DNA of 9,346 nt. It comes from an uncultured Nitrospira sp. Lineage in GTDB: Bacteria; Nitrospirota; Nitrospiria; Nitrospirales; UBA8639. Each line of letters opens with the position of its first letter. Position 1 is the stretch's first letter. Below are positions 1 through 6,660 of the stretch, piece after piece. The DNA lies in the NCBI GenBank assembly GCA_902500695.1, contig CABVRQ010000002.1, forward strand, positions 20,314 through 29,659, written 5' to 3'. The notes beneath the pieces were generated by a model. The model searched no databases and was not told the origin of the DNA. It saw nothing but the letters and a program-made list of their open reading frames with translations. Made by a program: the position numbers and the translations under genes.

Positions 1-308
1 AGAAATGGATGCTTTCTCGTTTCTGAGCAGGTCTCCATTTCCTCTCACAATGTCTATTGATTATTTTCAAATCATTTTTCTCTGAACGTCGTGAACTGTT
101 CTAGGCTCAGAGGGTTTGAGTTATCAAAATGATTAGATTTGAATTTCCGACGATCCGAATGTGGTAGGGTGATATGAGAGAGTGGCTTACACAAAGAAAG
201 CCCTCCAATCACTATGAGATGTCCGGATGAGTTTGTAAATGCTTGAGTGTCTCGTAGGTTGTGACTTGGAATACTTCCCGTTCATGGTGTTTTTGGGAGG
301 AAGGCAGA

Positions 309-314
309 TATAAC
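309..314 (+). promoter_or_regulatory. Possible -10 box for the first operon
   Basis: TATAAC matches the TATAAT consensus at five of six positions and would place a transcript start near 321, giving a leader of about 40 nt before the ATG at 361. No good -35 hexamer sits 16-18 nt upstream, so it would need an activator or another sigma factor. The call is weak. A second weak pair, TTGAGT (116-121) with TTGAAT (139-144) at a 17-nt spacing, lies further upstream. Confidence 0.25.
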
Positions 315-346
315 ACATTGCTATGTATTGGTCGGCAGTGATGGGA

Positions 347-352
347 AGGAGG
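347..352 (+). promoter_or_regulatory. Ribosome binding site deciding the start at 361
   Basis: AGGAGG lies 8 nt before the ATG at 361. This argues against the longer reading from a TTG at 328, which has no such site and would put a non-hydrophobic extension in front of the signal peptide. Confidence 0.75.
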
Positions 353-360
353 GCGTTGGA

Positions 361-1278
361 ATGATGATGAGAGTTATGGTGATCGTGATGTTCCTGATGA
401 TGGTGTCATCCATGGGGTTGGCCTATCAAGAGAGCCAGGTCAGCAATGGAGGGGCCATTCAAGGGCATGTCCGCCTTCTTGGTGAACCCCCAAGACCGAT
501 GGCGTTTAATCTCGTCACGATCCCGGATGCCGTATATTGTGGAAGAATTTCTACCGGCACAGGGTGGCGCATTGTTGAAGATTTTATTATTGGGCCACAG
601 GGGTCGTTAAAAGATGCCGTGGTGATGGTGAAAGGGGTAGACAAAGGCAAACCGTTTTCTTTGCCAAAGGTGGAGGTTGAAGCGATTGACTGCGATTTTC
701 TGCCCTTTGTCAATGTGTTACGCGACCAGGATGAAATAACCGTGATCAATATGGATCCGGTAGAGCATGATATTCAGGGATATGAAACCGCCAGAGAGCG
801 AGGGGCCAGGGTACTGTTTAATCGTCCATTGCCCATGAACTCTTTTCATAATGTGGTTGGTATGTTTGGAAAAAACGTCCATACGCATCTGCCCGGAAAA
901 CCGATGATTGAAAAAATTCATTTGCGAAAAGGACGGGATGTGTTTGTCATGCAATGTGGATTTCATCCCTATATGTTTTCATGGGGATTAGTGGTGGAAA
1001 ATCCCTATTATTCGATTTCCAAAGAGGATGGAGCCTACGAAATTCACGATATTCCTCCAGGAGAATATGAAGTGGCTGTCTGGCACCCTGGTATGAAATC
1101 CTATTTAGAAAAAACAGTTCGTGTGGAATCGGGAAAAACGCTGACATTGGATTTTCAATATGAGTCTCCCCAAGGGCGACGAAGCGTGCATGAAATGCAG
1201 GAGAATCCGCATTTTGGCCTTGAGCTGCTTGGGGAGGGCGTTGAGATTATACCGTCATTGCGGCGGCAAGTTCCCTGA
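361..1278 (+). CDS. Secreted cupredoxin-like protein with carboxypeptidase-regulatory-like domain (paralog 1)
   Basis: This is a 305-residue predicted periplasmic protein, probably copper-binding and acting in electron transfer or copper handling. Residues 1-21 form a signal peptide that is unusually Met-rich and likely cut after Gly-Leu-Ala. The cupredoxin-like part carries a His at 136 in a DPVEHDI motif and Cys199-x2-His202-x2-Met205 in a QCGFHPYM motif, which together fit the four type-1 copper ligands. The same C-x2-H-x2-M spacing occurs in plastocyanin-like proteins of the methylamine-utilisation-type family. Residues about 217-266 (DGAYEIHDIPPGEYEV) are a carboxypeptidase-regulatory-like beta-sandwich. 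Cys60 and Cys111 are also kept in both paralogs in this window. The gene opens a tight operon, and the next gene starts 16 nt after the stop. The start is set by AGGAGG at 347-352. Copper binding is inferred from motifs. A purely structural carbohydrate- or protein-binding role is the main alternative. Confidence 0.85.
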   Translation: MMMRVMVIVMFLMMVSSMGLAYQESQVSNGGAIQGHVRLLGEPPRPMAFNLVTIPDAVYCGRISTGTGWRIVEDFIIGPQGSLKDAVVMVKGVDKGKPFSLPKVEVEAIDCDFLPFVNVLRDQDEITVINMDPVEHDIQGYETARERGARVLFNRPLPMNSFHNVVGMFGKNVHTHLPGKPMIEKIHLRKGRDVFVMQCGFHPYMFSWGLVVENPYYSISKEDGAYEIHDIPPGEYEVAVWHPGMKSYLEKTVRVESGKTLTLDFQYESPQGRRSVHEMQENPHFGLELLGEGVEIIPSLRRQVP

Positions 1279-1294
1279 GCAAATGGGGGTGATC

Positions 1295-2215
1295 ATGAAA
1301 AAAAATCGAGTGGGAGGAATCGTCGTATTAGGCTTTCTCTGGGTCACTAGTTTACCCGCTTTCGCTTATGAAGTGATTGACGTAACGGGCGGAGCCACCA
1401 TTGTCGGCACCGTGACCCTCAAGGGAGTTCCGCCTTCTCCTAAAGCGTATAACCTGGTGACGTTCCCCGATCCAGAGTATTGCGGCCGCATTTCGGATGG
1501 TCAGGGCTGGCGGCTACTGAAGGATTTTGTGGTGAATGATCGCAGTCAACTTCAAGGGGTCGTGATGGTGGTTGAAGGCGTCAGTTCCGGAAAACCCTTT
1601 TCTCTTTCTATTCCGAAGGTTGAAGCCCGGGACTGTCAGTTTCTCCCATTTACGACGGTGATTCGCGATGAGCATGGGATTGAAGTGGTAAATATGGATC
1701 CGGTCATGCATGATATTCAAGCCTATGAGACGTCGTTGAGCCAAGGGACACGGGTATTATTTAATTCTCCCCTGCCCTTTAATTCTCGGCATCAACGCGA
1801 GAATATCCACGCGACGCATGAGCATCTACCGGGGCAATCGTTGGTTCATCAATTTCAACTGAGCAAGGGACGTAAAACCTTTGTGATGCAGTGCGGGTTT
1901 CACGCTTTCATGGAAAGCTGGGCGGTTGTGGTGGATAATCCCTATTTCACCTTTACCAATGAAATGGGAGAGTATGTCATTTCGTCACTCCCGCCTGGAA
2001 ATTATCGCATCCGGGCCTGGCATCCAAGTGTGAAGCACGAGCAGGTTCAGGAATTTATCGTTGAACCAAACCAAACCGTGAGGAGGGACTTTTCTTTGGA
2101 ATCTCCCGTGGGTCGTTGGACGGCGCATACCATGCAATCTCCTCCTCGATTTACTGCTGGTGCGTTGGGCCACCCCGTTCTGATCGAGCCTCTGGTTGAA
2201 CACCAAAGGCCATGA
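1295..2215 (+). CDS. Secreted cupredoxin-like protein with carboxypeptidase-regulatory-like domain (paralog 2)
   Basis: This 306-residue tandem paralog of the preceding gene shares roughly half its residues by eye along the full length. Residues 1-24 are a standard signal peptide (MKKNR start, cut after Ala-Phe-Ala). The candidate copper ligands are His139 (DPVMHDI), Cys200, His203 and Met206 (QCGFHAFM). Cys63 and Cys114 match the extra cysteine pair of paralog 1. A His-rich stretch (His172, 175, 177, in HATHEHLPG) lies between the first His ligand and the Cys. Residues about 218-266 form the carboxypeptidase-regulatory-like fold, followed by a conserved tail (ESPVGR, then HTMQSPPRF). The reading frame is open back to 1160, but the ATG at 1295 gives a clean signal peptide and has GGGGG 5 nt upstream (1285-1289), so it is preferred. 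The stop overlaps the next start (ATGA, 2212-2215), implying translational coupling. Function is inferred as for paralog 1. Confidence 0.85.
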   Translation: MKKNRVGGIVVLGFLWVTSLPAFAYEVIDVTGGATIVGTVTLKGVPPSPKAYNLVTFPDPEYCGRISDGQGWRLLKDFVVNDRSQLQGVVMVVEGVSSGKPFSLSIPKVEARDCQFLPFTTVIRDEHGIEVVNMDPVMHDIQAYETSLSQGTRVLFNSPLPFNSRHQRENIHATHEHLPGQSLVHQFQLSKGRKTFVMQCGFHAFMESWAVVVDNPYFTFTNEMGEYVISSLPPGNYRIRAWHPSVKHEQVQEFIVEPNQTVRRDFSLESPVGRWTAHTMQSPPRFTAGALGHPVLIEPLVEHQRP

Positions 2216-2889
2216 AATGGATAGATTTTTCCCTCCTTGTCTCCGCCCGAACTTGTGAAAAGAAATTGGTGGGCCTGGTTGTTTGTGCCGTTTTAGGAAT
2301 GGTGCTTTGGTTCCCGCCAGGATGGGCCTTTGCCGGCTCTCCCCATTTCTCTAACCACAGCCCCACAGAATTTTCAGGAAGACTGATATGGAAAACAGGT
2401 GGACGTATTGCCAAAGCCCAGTTGTTTGTGAAAAAGGATCGCTATCGCATTGAACCGACAGGGGGAATTCGAACAGAATTAGGCTATGCGGGGGTCCTCA
2501 TTGTTCGATTGAATGAGCAAAAAACCTGGTATATGTTGTCGCAACGGCGAATGATCGTCAGCGTTCCCTTAACTTTGGACTATTTGTTACCCCTTTCTGT
2601 CCAGTTGGAGGGAGAGACGAGTCGAACGGTTATTGGGGAATCTGTGGTAGGCGACCAACCTGCCCTGCTCTATGACGTGGAGGTCAAAGATCAGTTTGGC
2701 CAACTCGAACGGTATTTCGAATGGGTGGATCCTCAACGGGAAATTCTCTTGAAACTCTTAAGCCAGGATCGAGATTGGTTTGTGGAATATCATCATGTGG
2801 TGCTTTCTTCGCAACCAGATTATTACTTTGAAGCGCCTTTGGGCTATCGAATCATTGAGGCTCAGGAAGCCCCGGTTCGGAGAGGGTAG
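2212..2889 (+). CDS. Secreted LolA/DUF4412-like protein
   Basis: This 225-residue protein has an N-terminal hydrophobic segment (about 19-35) ending in Ala-Phe-Ala near residue 41, so it is probably exported and cleaved. The mature part is an alternating beta-strand pattern: FSGRLIWKTGG, then KAQLFVKKDRYRIE, then VLIVRLNEQKTWYML, then a long amphipathic stretch ending YFEAPLGYRII. This resembles the half-barrel of LolA/LppX-type and DUF4412 proteins, which hold lipid or hydrophobic groups in the periplasm. The resemblance is by pattern only, with no diagnostic catalytic residue, so the family call is tentative. The ATG overlaps the stop of paralog 2 (ATGA) and only a weak AAAGG precedes it, so its translation is probably coupled to that of the cupredoxin-like protein. 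This tight link suggests that the two act together, for example as carrier or chaperone and client. A 44-nt gap separates it from the next gene. Confidence 0.65.
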   Translation: MKWIDFSLLVSARTCEKKLVGLVVCAVLGMVLWFPPGWAFAGSPHFSNHSPTEFSGRLIWKTGGRIAKAQLFVKKDRYRIEPTGGIRTELGYAGVLIVRLNEQKTWYMLSQRRMIVSVPLTLDYLLPLSVQLEGETSRTVIGESVVGDQPALLYDVEVKDQFGQLERYFEWVDPQREILLKLLSQDRDWFVEYHHVVLSSQPDYYFEAPLGYRIIEAQEAPVRRG

Positions 2890-2933
2890 AAATATGATGT
2901 GGCTAGCAGATGGATGGGGGTAAATAAAAAAGA

Positions 2934-4277
2934 ATGAATCGTTATCATGCTCTGTTCGTTCTCGGAGTACTCTGGATTCTCTCAGGTGCGGTTTGGGCAG
3001 AAGAGGCACATGAGGCAACGGTTGTTCAGGCGCAAAAAGCGTATGAGCAGGGTCTATTTCAACAGGTCGTTGACCTTGTGAAGCCATTACAAAAAGAGCC
3101 CTCCTCCCCCTCGCAGGTTTCTCGTTTGTACATTCTTGCCTTAGCTAATCTGGGAAAGACTCCCGAAGCCATTGAAACCTATGACAAGGAGGTTGGCGTA
3201 ACAAAGCGGGAAGATGAGCCTTTGTTACGGCAGATGGCCATTGCCAGTATATTGCCTCTCCGTTCCGATATGCGGGAACAAATGCGAGGAGCGGCCTATA
3301 CGGCGTTAAAGGAAATCGAATCTGATAATGCCGTGGAATATTTGGAAAAGGGCTTAACTGATGAAAACGGCATGGTTAGAGCATTGGTGGCAGAAGCCTT
3401 AGGGCAAAGAAAGGCCGGACAGCGTTCCAAGTTGTTTCGTGAGGCATTGACAGACGAGGCCGGTTTGGTGCGGGCAACGGTGCTGATCGGGCTTGGACAA
3501 TCTGGAGATCTGGGTTTGGTGCCACTGATTGAACCATCGTTGAACGATGAGCAGCATCTTGTCCAAATTGCCGCCGCTAGAGCATTATATGAGTTGGGTC
3601 ACAAGCAATACTGGTCCCGTTTGGAACAAGGTGCAACAAGCGAGGAAGGGTATGAACGGGGAGCGGCTATCCGTGCCTTTGGTGAATTAGGGGATCGTCG
3701 TGCGATACCGATATTGGAAAAAACTATTTCTGATTCTCAGCCCTCAATTCGTGCCGCGGCTATTGCATCCTTAGGGAAATTGAAGGCTCCTGAATCCTTA
3801 CCGACTCTGAAAGCCATGTTGTTTGATCGTATTCCTGCGGTACGGAGTGTGGCGGCTTTTAGCCTGGGGTATTACGAACAACATCAAGTCTTAACCCCGT
3901 TAACCAGAGCCTTGGTCGATTCGAATTCGGGTGTGCAGGCGGCGGCTGTGGCGTCATTGCTAAAGACAGGAGCGCCCTATTCGGTGGTCAAGGATACCAT
4001 TCAGCATCTCCTCAATGACCAAAATCCGGCCATTCGGTCTGGTGCGGTCAAAGCGCTCGGAAATGGAAAAGGTCAGGATGTTCTCAATGCTCTCATTGTG
4101 GCTCTTAATGATCCGTTGCCTCGTCCCAGGATTGGAGTATCCCGCGCACTGGGCCGTATTGGCGATCGCACCCTCTTGCCGACCTTAAAGCGCACCCTTC
4201 GAGATACTGATGAAGCGGTGCGGGTGACCGCCGCCGCGGCCATTGTAAGGATTTTGGATAAGGAGATAGGTATTTAA
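2934..4277 (+). CDS. Secreted TPR/HEAT-repeat protein
   Basis: This is a 447-residue predicted periplasmic scaffold. Residues 1-22 are a signal peptide (cut after Val-Trp-Ala). Residues about 28-85 look like one or two TPR-type helical hairpins (QAQKAYEQGLFQQVVDL...ALANLGKTPEAIETY). From about residue 117 to the end there are eleven HEAT units (PBS-lyase-like), nearly all exactly 31 residues long with a recurring VRxxAxxALG core. One unit (SGVQAAAVASLL...) is 33 long. The last unit reaches the C-terminus, so there is no further domain. HEAT arrays bind proteins, and no catalytic residues are visible, so I infer a docking role for neighbouring periplasmic proteins. The start codon is preceded by GGGGG (2916-2920) at a rather long spacing and by a purine run. 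The gene is co-directional with paralogs 1 and 2 and very likely in the same operon. Cytoplasmic PBS-lyase activity is unlikely given the signal peptide. Confidence 0.85.
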   Translation: MNRYHALFVLGVLWILSGAVWAEEAHEATVVQAQKAYEQGLFQQVVDLVKPLQKEPSSPSQVSRLYILALANLGKTPEAIETYDKEVGVTKREDEPLLRQMAIASILPLRSDMREQMRGAAYTALKEIESDNAVEYLEKGLTDENGMVRALVAEALGQRKAGQRSKLFREALTDEAGLVRATVLIGLGQSGDLGLVPLIEPSLNDEQHLVQIAAARALYELGHKQYWSRLEQGATSEEGYERGAAIRAFGELGDRRAIPILEKTISDSQPSIRAAAIASLGKLKAPESLPTLKAMLFDRIPAVRSVAAFSLGYYEQHQVLTPLTRALVDSNSGVQAAAVASLLKTGAPYSVVKDTIQHLLNDQNPAIRSGAVKALGNGKGQDVLNALIVALNDPLPRPRIGVSRALGRIGDRTLLPTLKRTLRDTDEAVRVTAAAAIVRILDKEIGI

Positions 4278-4447
4278 CCTGTTTGGTTACTGCCCTGAGA
4301 GAGGTCTTCCTGAAGATGGACAGGTACGACCAGATAAAGGGTGTTCACATGTTTCTCCAAATTGTGCGGTTTATTGGGAACTGCTCCCCTCTCGGCCAAT
4401 TCTGGCGCACGATCATCAAGTTCGCATTTGCCCCGGTGACTGAGGTT
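4278..4447 (+). other. Gap with alternative starts for the DUF255 gene
   Basis: This 170-nt stretch follows the HEAT gene stop. It stays open in the frame of the downstream gene and holds three possible earlier starts: TTG 4283, ATG 4316 (GAGAGAGG 11 nt upstream) and ATG 4349 (AAAGGG, spacing 7). I see no hairpin followed by a T-run and no good promoter, so read-through from the upstream genes is likely. The encoded residues would precede a classical signal peptide, so I treat this as non-coding by preference, with doubt. Confidence 0.4.
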
Positions 4448-6358
4448 ATGAATGACTCATGCCGTACCCGGGGAGATTACAGATTGTGGATGCTGGCTGG
4501 ACTCAGTGTATGGCTCCTCGGCAGTCCCCTTCATGCTGAAATACGGCCTCATGTGGAGTCTGTCGACCATCCAATTATTCAATGGCATGAATGGGGAAAT
4601 GAAGCATTTGAACGTGCGCAGGGCGAAGATAAATTAATTATTTTGGATCTCACTGCCGTATGGTGCCATGCTTGCCATGTGATGGACCAGACGACTTACG
4701 CTAACCCTCGTATCGTACAGTTGCTCAATTCCCAATTTATTCCTGTTCGGGTCGATACGGATCAGCGTCCAGATTTAGATGCTCGTTACCGAGCGGGAGG
4801 GTGGCCGACGACCAACGTTCTCCTGCCGACAGGAGAAATTATTTTTCAAGCGAACGCTTTGGGTTCTGAAGAAATGCAGGCCATGCTTCTTGAGGTGCAA
4901 TCTATTTACGTAACGGACAAGGCTCTGTTGCTCAAGCAGGCCTCTCATCTATGGGACCGGGTACACGAGAAGGTTGAAGCCGGTCGTTCCAGAGGGAATG
5001 TATTTCAGGCGTCTATGGCAAAGCAAAGTGTGGACATGATGAGAGCCCAATTTGACGAGGTCAATGGAGGATTTCGGGATGCCCCTAAATTCTTTGAACC
5101 CGAAGCCATCCAGATGGTTTTTGCCTATGGCTTTTTTGAGGACGATCCTGAGTTACTCCAGATAGGATTGGATACCTTAAAAAAACAAGTGCGTTTACTT
5201 GATCCGGTTTGGGGAGGATTTTATCGCTATGCTGAACAAGCCGATTGGACCCAACCGCATTTTGAAAAGATGTTGTCGATTCAAGCTCTGAATCTTCGCA
5301 ATTATGTCGAAGCCTTTCAACTGACCGGAGACCCTCAGTTTAAACGCATAGCCTTAGCGCTTATTGAGTATGTCTCGCGGTTTTTAACTGATCCGCAAAC
5401 GGGATTGTTGTATGAAAGCCAAGATGCCGACGTCAGGGGAACTGAAGGGCAAGCTTTCATCTCTGGGGCCGAGTACTACTCTCTCAATGAGAGCAAGCGA
5501 TTGGCCTTCGGTATCCCGAATGTGGACCAACGAATTTTTACAGGGAGTAATGCGTTGATGGCATGGGCCTATTTGCATGCCTCCTTGGTGTTGGAAAAAG
5601 GCGTGATAGGCGATTTGGCTCTTCAGATGTTGAACCGGATGTTTGAGGAGCGTTTTGACGTGGATAAGGGGCTTGTTCATGGCGAGACGGGAGACGAGCC
5701 CAGTCTTTACGGTTTATTGTCTGATCACACATTCTTTGGCCAAGCGTTACTCGAGGCTTTTAGAGTGACAGGGCAATATCAGTTTTTGCAAAATGCTGAA
5801 GCTCTTGCCGAAGTGAGCCAGCGGTTATTACAGGATTCCGCGAATGGGGGATTTTTTGATCATCCACAGATGCCGGGTCAATTGGGTCTTTTGAACTTCC
5901 CAACCAAACCGGTGAGGGAGAATCTTCAAGCCGTCCTCTGGTACCTTGATCTTTTTCATTTGACGGAGAAGCCAATGTATCGCTCCATCGCCGAGAACAC
6001 GTTGCAGGCAATGGTCAATTCCCGGCAACCTCTCCCTCTCGCATTGTCAGGGTTGGCTATCGATCAGTGGTTTCGAATTCCCATTCATATTGCGGTGGTG
6101 GGAAATTTTGACGATGCAATGACCAAAGCCCTATTGTTGGAAGGCCAGCGAATGTTTTGCCCTGGAAAAATTGTGAAAGGGTTTGACCCAAAGAAAGGCC
6201 AGCCGAAATGGGGTGACATTATTTTTCCCTATGAGGAGCGACCCGTCGCCTTTGTCTGTACTGACCGGATGTGTTCGGCTCCGGTCTTTCATGCAGAGGT
6301 CATGGAAAAGAGTGTGGCTGACATGATGGCCGTGCTCAGGGACCCTGTACAAAAATGA
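4448..6358 (+). CDS. Exported YyaL/DUF255-family thioredoxin-domain protein
   Basis: From ATG 4448 the product is 636 residues. Residues 1-30 form a signal peptide (LWMLAGLSVWLLG, cut after Leu-His-Ala). Residues about 45-150 are a thioredoxin-like domain with Trp72-Cys73-His-Ala-Cys76-His-Val-Met and the cis-Pro loop GGWPTT (Pro120), as in the DUF255/YyaL/SPATA20 family. The rest is the (alpha/alpha)6-barrel of that family, with the hallmark PHFEKML and ESQDAD motifs and the C-terminal FVCTDRMCSAP segment (Cys604, Cys609). The length suits the family (about 650-700). The WCxxC pair implies thiol-disulfide chemistry in the periplasm; the role of the barrel is not established. GGTGA (4435-4439) sits 8 nt before this ATG. 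ATG 4349 has a comparable or better site and would add 33 residues with a second hydrophobic stretch, so the start is uncertain. It probably helps keep the cysteines of the secreted copper-type proteins reduced. Confidence 0.85.
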   Translation: MNDSCRTRGDYRLWMLAGLSVWLLGSPLHAEIRPHVESVDHPIIQWHEWGNEAFERAQGEDKLIILDLTAVWCHACHVMDQTTYANPRIVQLLNSQFIPVRVDTDQRPDLDARYRAGGWPTTNVLLPTGEIIFQANALGSEEMQAMLLEVQSIYVTDKALLLKQASHLWDRVHEKVEAGRSRGNVFQASMAKQSVDMMRAQFDEVNGGFRDAPKFFEPEAIQMVFAYGFFEDDPELLQIGLDTLKKQVRLLDPVWGGFYRYAEQADWTQPHFEKMLSIQALNLRNYVEAFQLTGDPQFKRIALALIEYVSRFLTDPQTGLLYESQDADVRGTEGQAFISGAEYYSLNESKRLAFGIPNVDQRIFTGSNALMAWAYLHASLVLEKGVIGDLALQMLNRMFEERFDVDKGLVHGETGDEPSLYGLLSDHTFFGQALLEAFRVTGQYQFLQNAEALAEVSQRLLQDSANGGFFDHPQMPGQLGLLNFPTKPVRENLQAVLWYLDLFHLTEKPMYRSIAENTLQAMVNSRQPLPLALSGLAIDQWFRIPIHIAVVGNFDDAMTKALLLEGQRMFCPGKIVKGFDPKKGQPKWGDIIFPYEERPVAFVCTDRMCSAPVFHAEVMEKSVADMMAVLRDPVQK

Positions 6359-6493
6359 TGTGAGTGTGCTCAGATGCCCAGTTACTATTCTGTTGATTTT
6401 TACCGGGGATATCGTCTGATTAAAATCTTTCGTGTTTCAACGAACTAAAAGGCCTAAGGATTAGCACAAAGGACCTAGTTCTTGTTGGTTTTC

Positions 6494-6523
6494 TTGACAC
6501 GTTTTTTTTATTCCTGATATATA
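6494..6523 (+). promoter_or_regulatory. Strong sigma70-type promoter for the third cupredoxin-like gene
   Basis: A perfect -35 TTGACA (6494-6499) is followed after 18 nt by TATATA (6518-6523), preceded by TG one base before (extended -10, TGATATATA). The transcript would start near 6530 and carry a leader of about 130 nt. This is the best promoter match in the window and points to high, independent expression of the gene at 6661. Confidence 0.7.
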
Positions 6524-6554
6524 CGGAAGTAGGTGCTGTCGAATGATCCATACC

Positions 6555-6600
6555 AAGATCAGCTTTTTTATACCTGGCCGGGGTAAAACGGGTTGATCTT
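6555..6600 (+). promoter_or_regulatory. Foldable element in the 5' leader
   Basis: AAGATCAGCT (6555-6564) can pair with GGTTGATCTT (6591-6600): 10 bp including two G-T wobbles. The enclosed loop holds a small nested hairpin (TACC 6571-6574 with GGTA 6582-6585). It lies between the promoter and the Shine-Dalgarno, so it could stabilise the mRNA or sense something. It matches no riboswitch class I recognise. Pairing was read by eye, with no energy calculated. Confidence 0.35.
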
Positions 6601-6647
6601 ATCACGTTAGGTTGTTTTCCCACGTCAACTCAATTTTATTCTTAACT

Positions 6648-6653
6648 AGGAGG
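6648..6653 (+). promoter_or_regulatory. Perfect Shine-Dalgarno for the gene at 6661
   Basis: AGGAGG with a 7-nt spacer to the ATG at 6661 is the strongest ribosome binding site in the window. It fits with the strong promoter upstream and fixes the start without ambiguity. Confidence 0.85.
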
Positions 6654-6660
6654 AAGAATC

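Larger units (their letters stand above)
1..360. other. Non-coding leader upstream of the first gene
   Basis: No convincing coding region was found here on either strand: the forward frames are closed by stops early (for example at 58-60), and the codons just before 361 lack gene-like character. The left edge holds an inverted repeat (2-9 with 34-41, 8 bp) without a T-run after it. A weak -10-like box (309-314) and a clear Shine-Dalgarno (347-352) lie at the right end. Most of the stretch otherwise shows nothing I can name. It is probably the promoter and upstream control region of the operon that begins at 361. Confidence 0.6.
6359..6660 (+). other. Intergenic region with promoter and long 5' leader
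   Basis: This 302-nt stretch holds no gene on either strand that I can support. The left half has small inverted repeats (TTCGT 6429-6433 with ACGAA 6440-6444; TGAG/CTCA 6361-6372) but no intrinsic terminator for the DUF255 gene. The right half contains a strong promoter (6494-6523), a leader of about 130 nt able to fold (6555-6600), and a perfect Shine-Dalgarno (6648-6653). Confidence 0.7.

Noticed and set aside
2..41. Inverted repeat at the left edge as a terminator of an upstream gene
   Set aside because: The 8-bp arms are separated by a 24-nt loop and are not followed by a T-run. The upstream gene is outside the window, so its role cannot be judged.
323..364. A 13-codon leader peptide (ATG 323 to TGA 362-364) whose stop overlaps the ATG of the first gene
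   Set aside because: The nearest purine-rich site (295-304) is about 18 nt away, too far, and the candidate -10 at 309-314 would start the transcript almost at this ATG. No attenuator-like hairpin or biased codon run is present.
1160..1294. N-terminal extension of paralog 2 overlapping the end of paralog 1
   Set aside because: It only reads the preceding gene in another frame, gives a Cys/Arg-rich sequence with no homology to the paralogs, and would bury a clean signal peptide that begins at 1295.
2934..4277. HEAT protein as a phycobilisome lyase
   Set aside because: The PBS-lyase likeness is only that of the repeat type. The protein is exported and nothing nearby suggests bilin pigments.
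6361..6444. Small hairpins after the DUF255 gene as a terminator
   Set aside because: The stems are only 4-5 bp and lack a downstream T-run. They are not convincing beside the strong terminator at 7487-7526.
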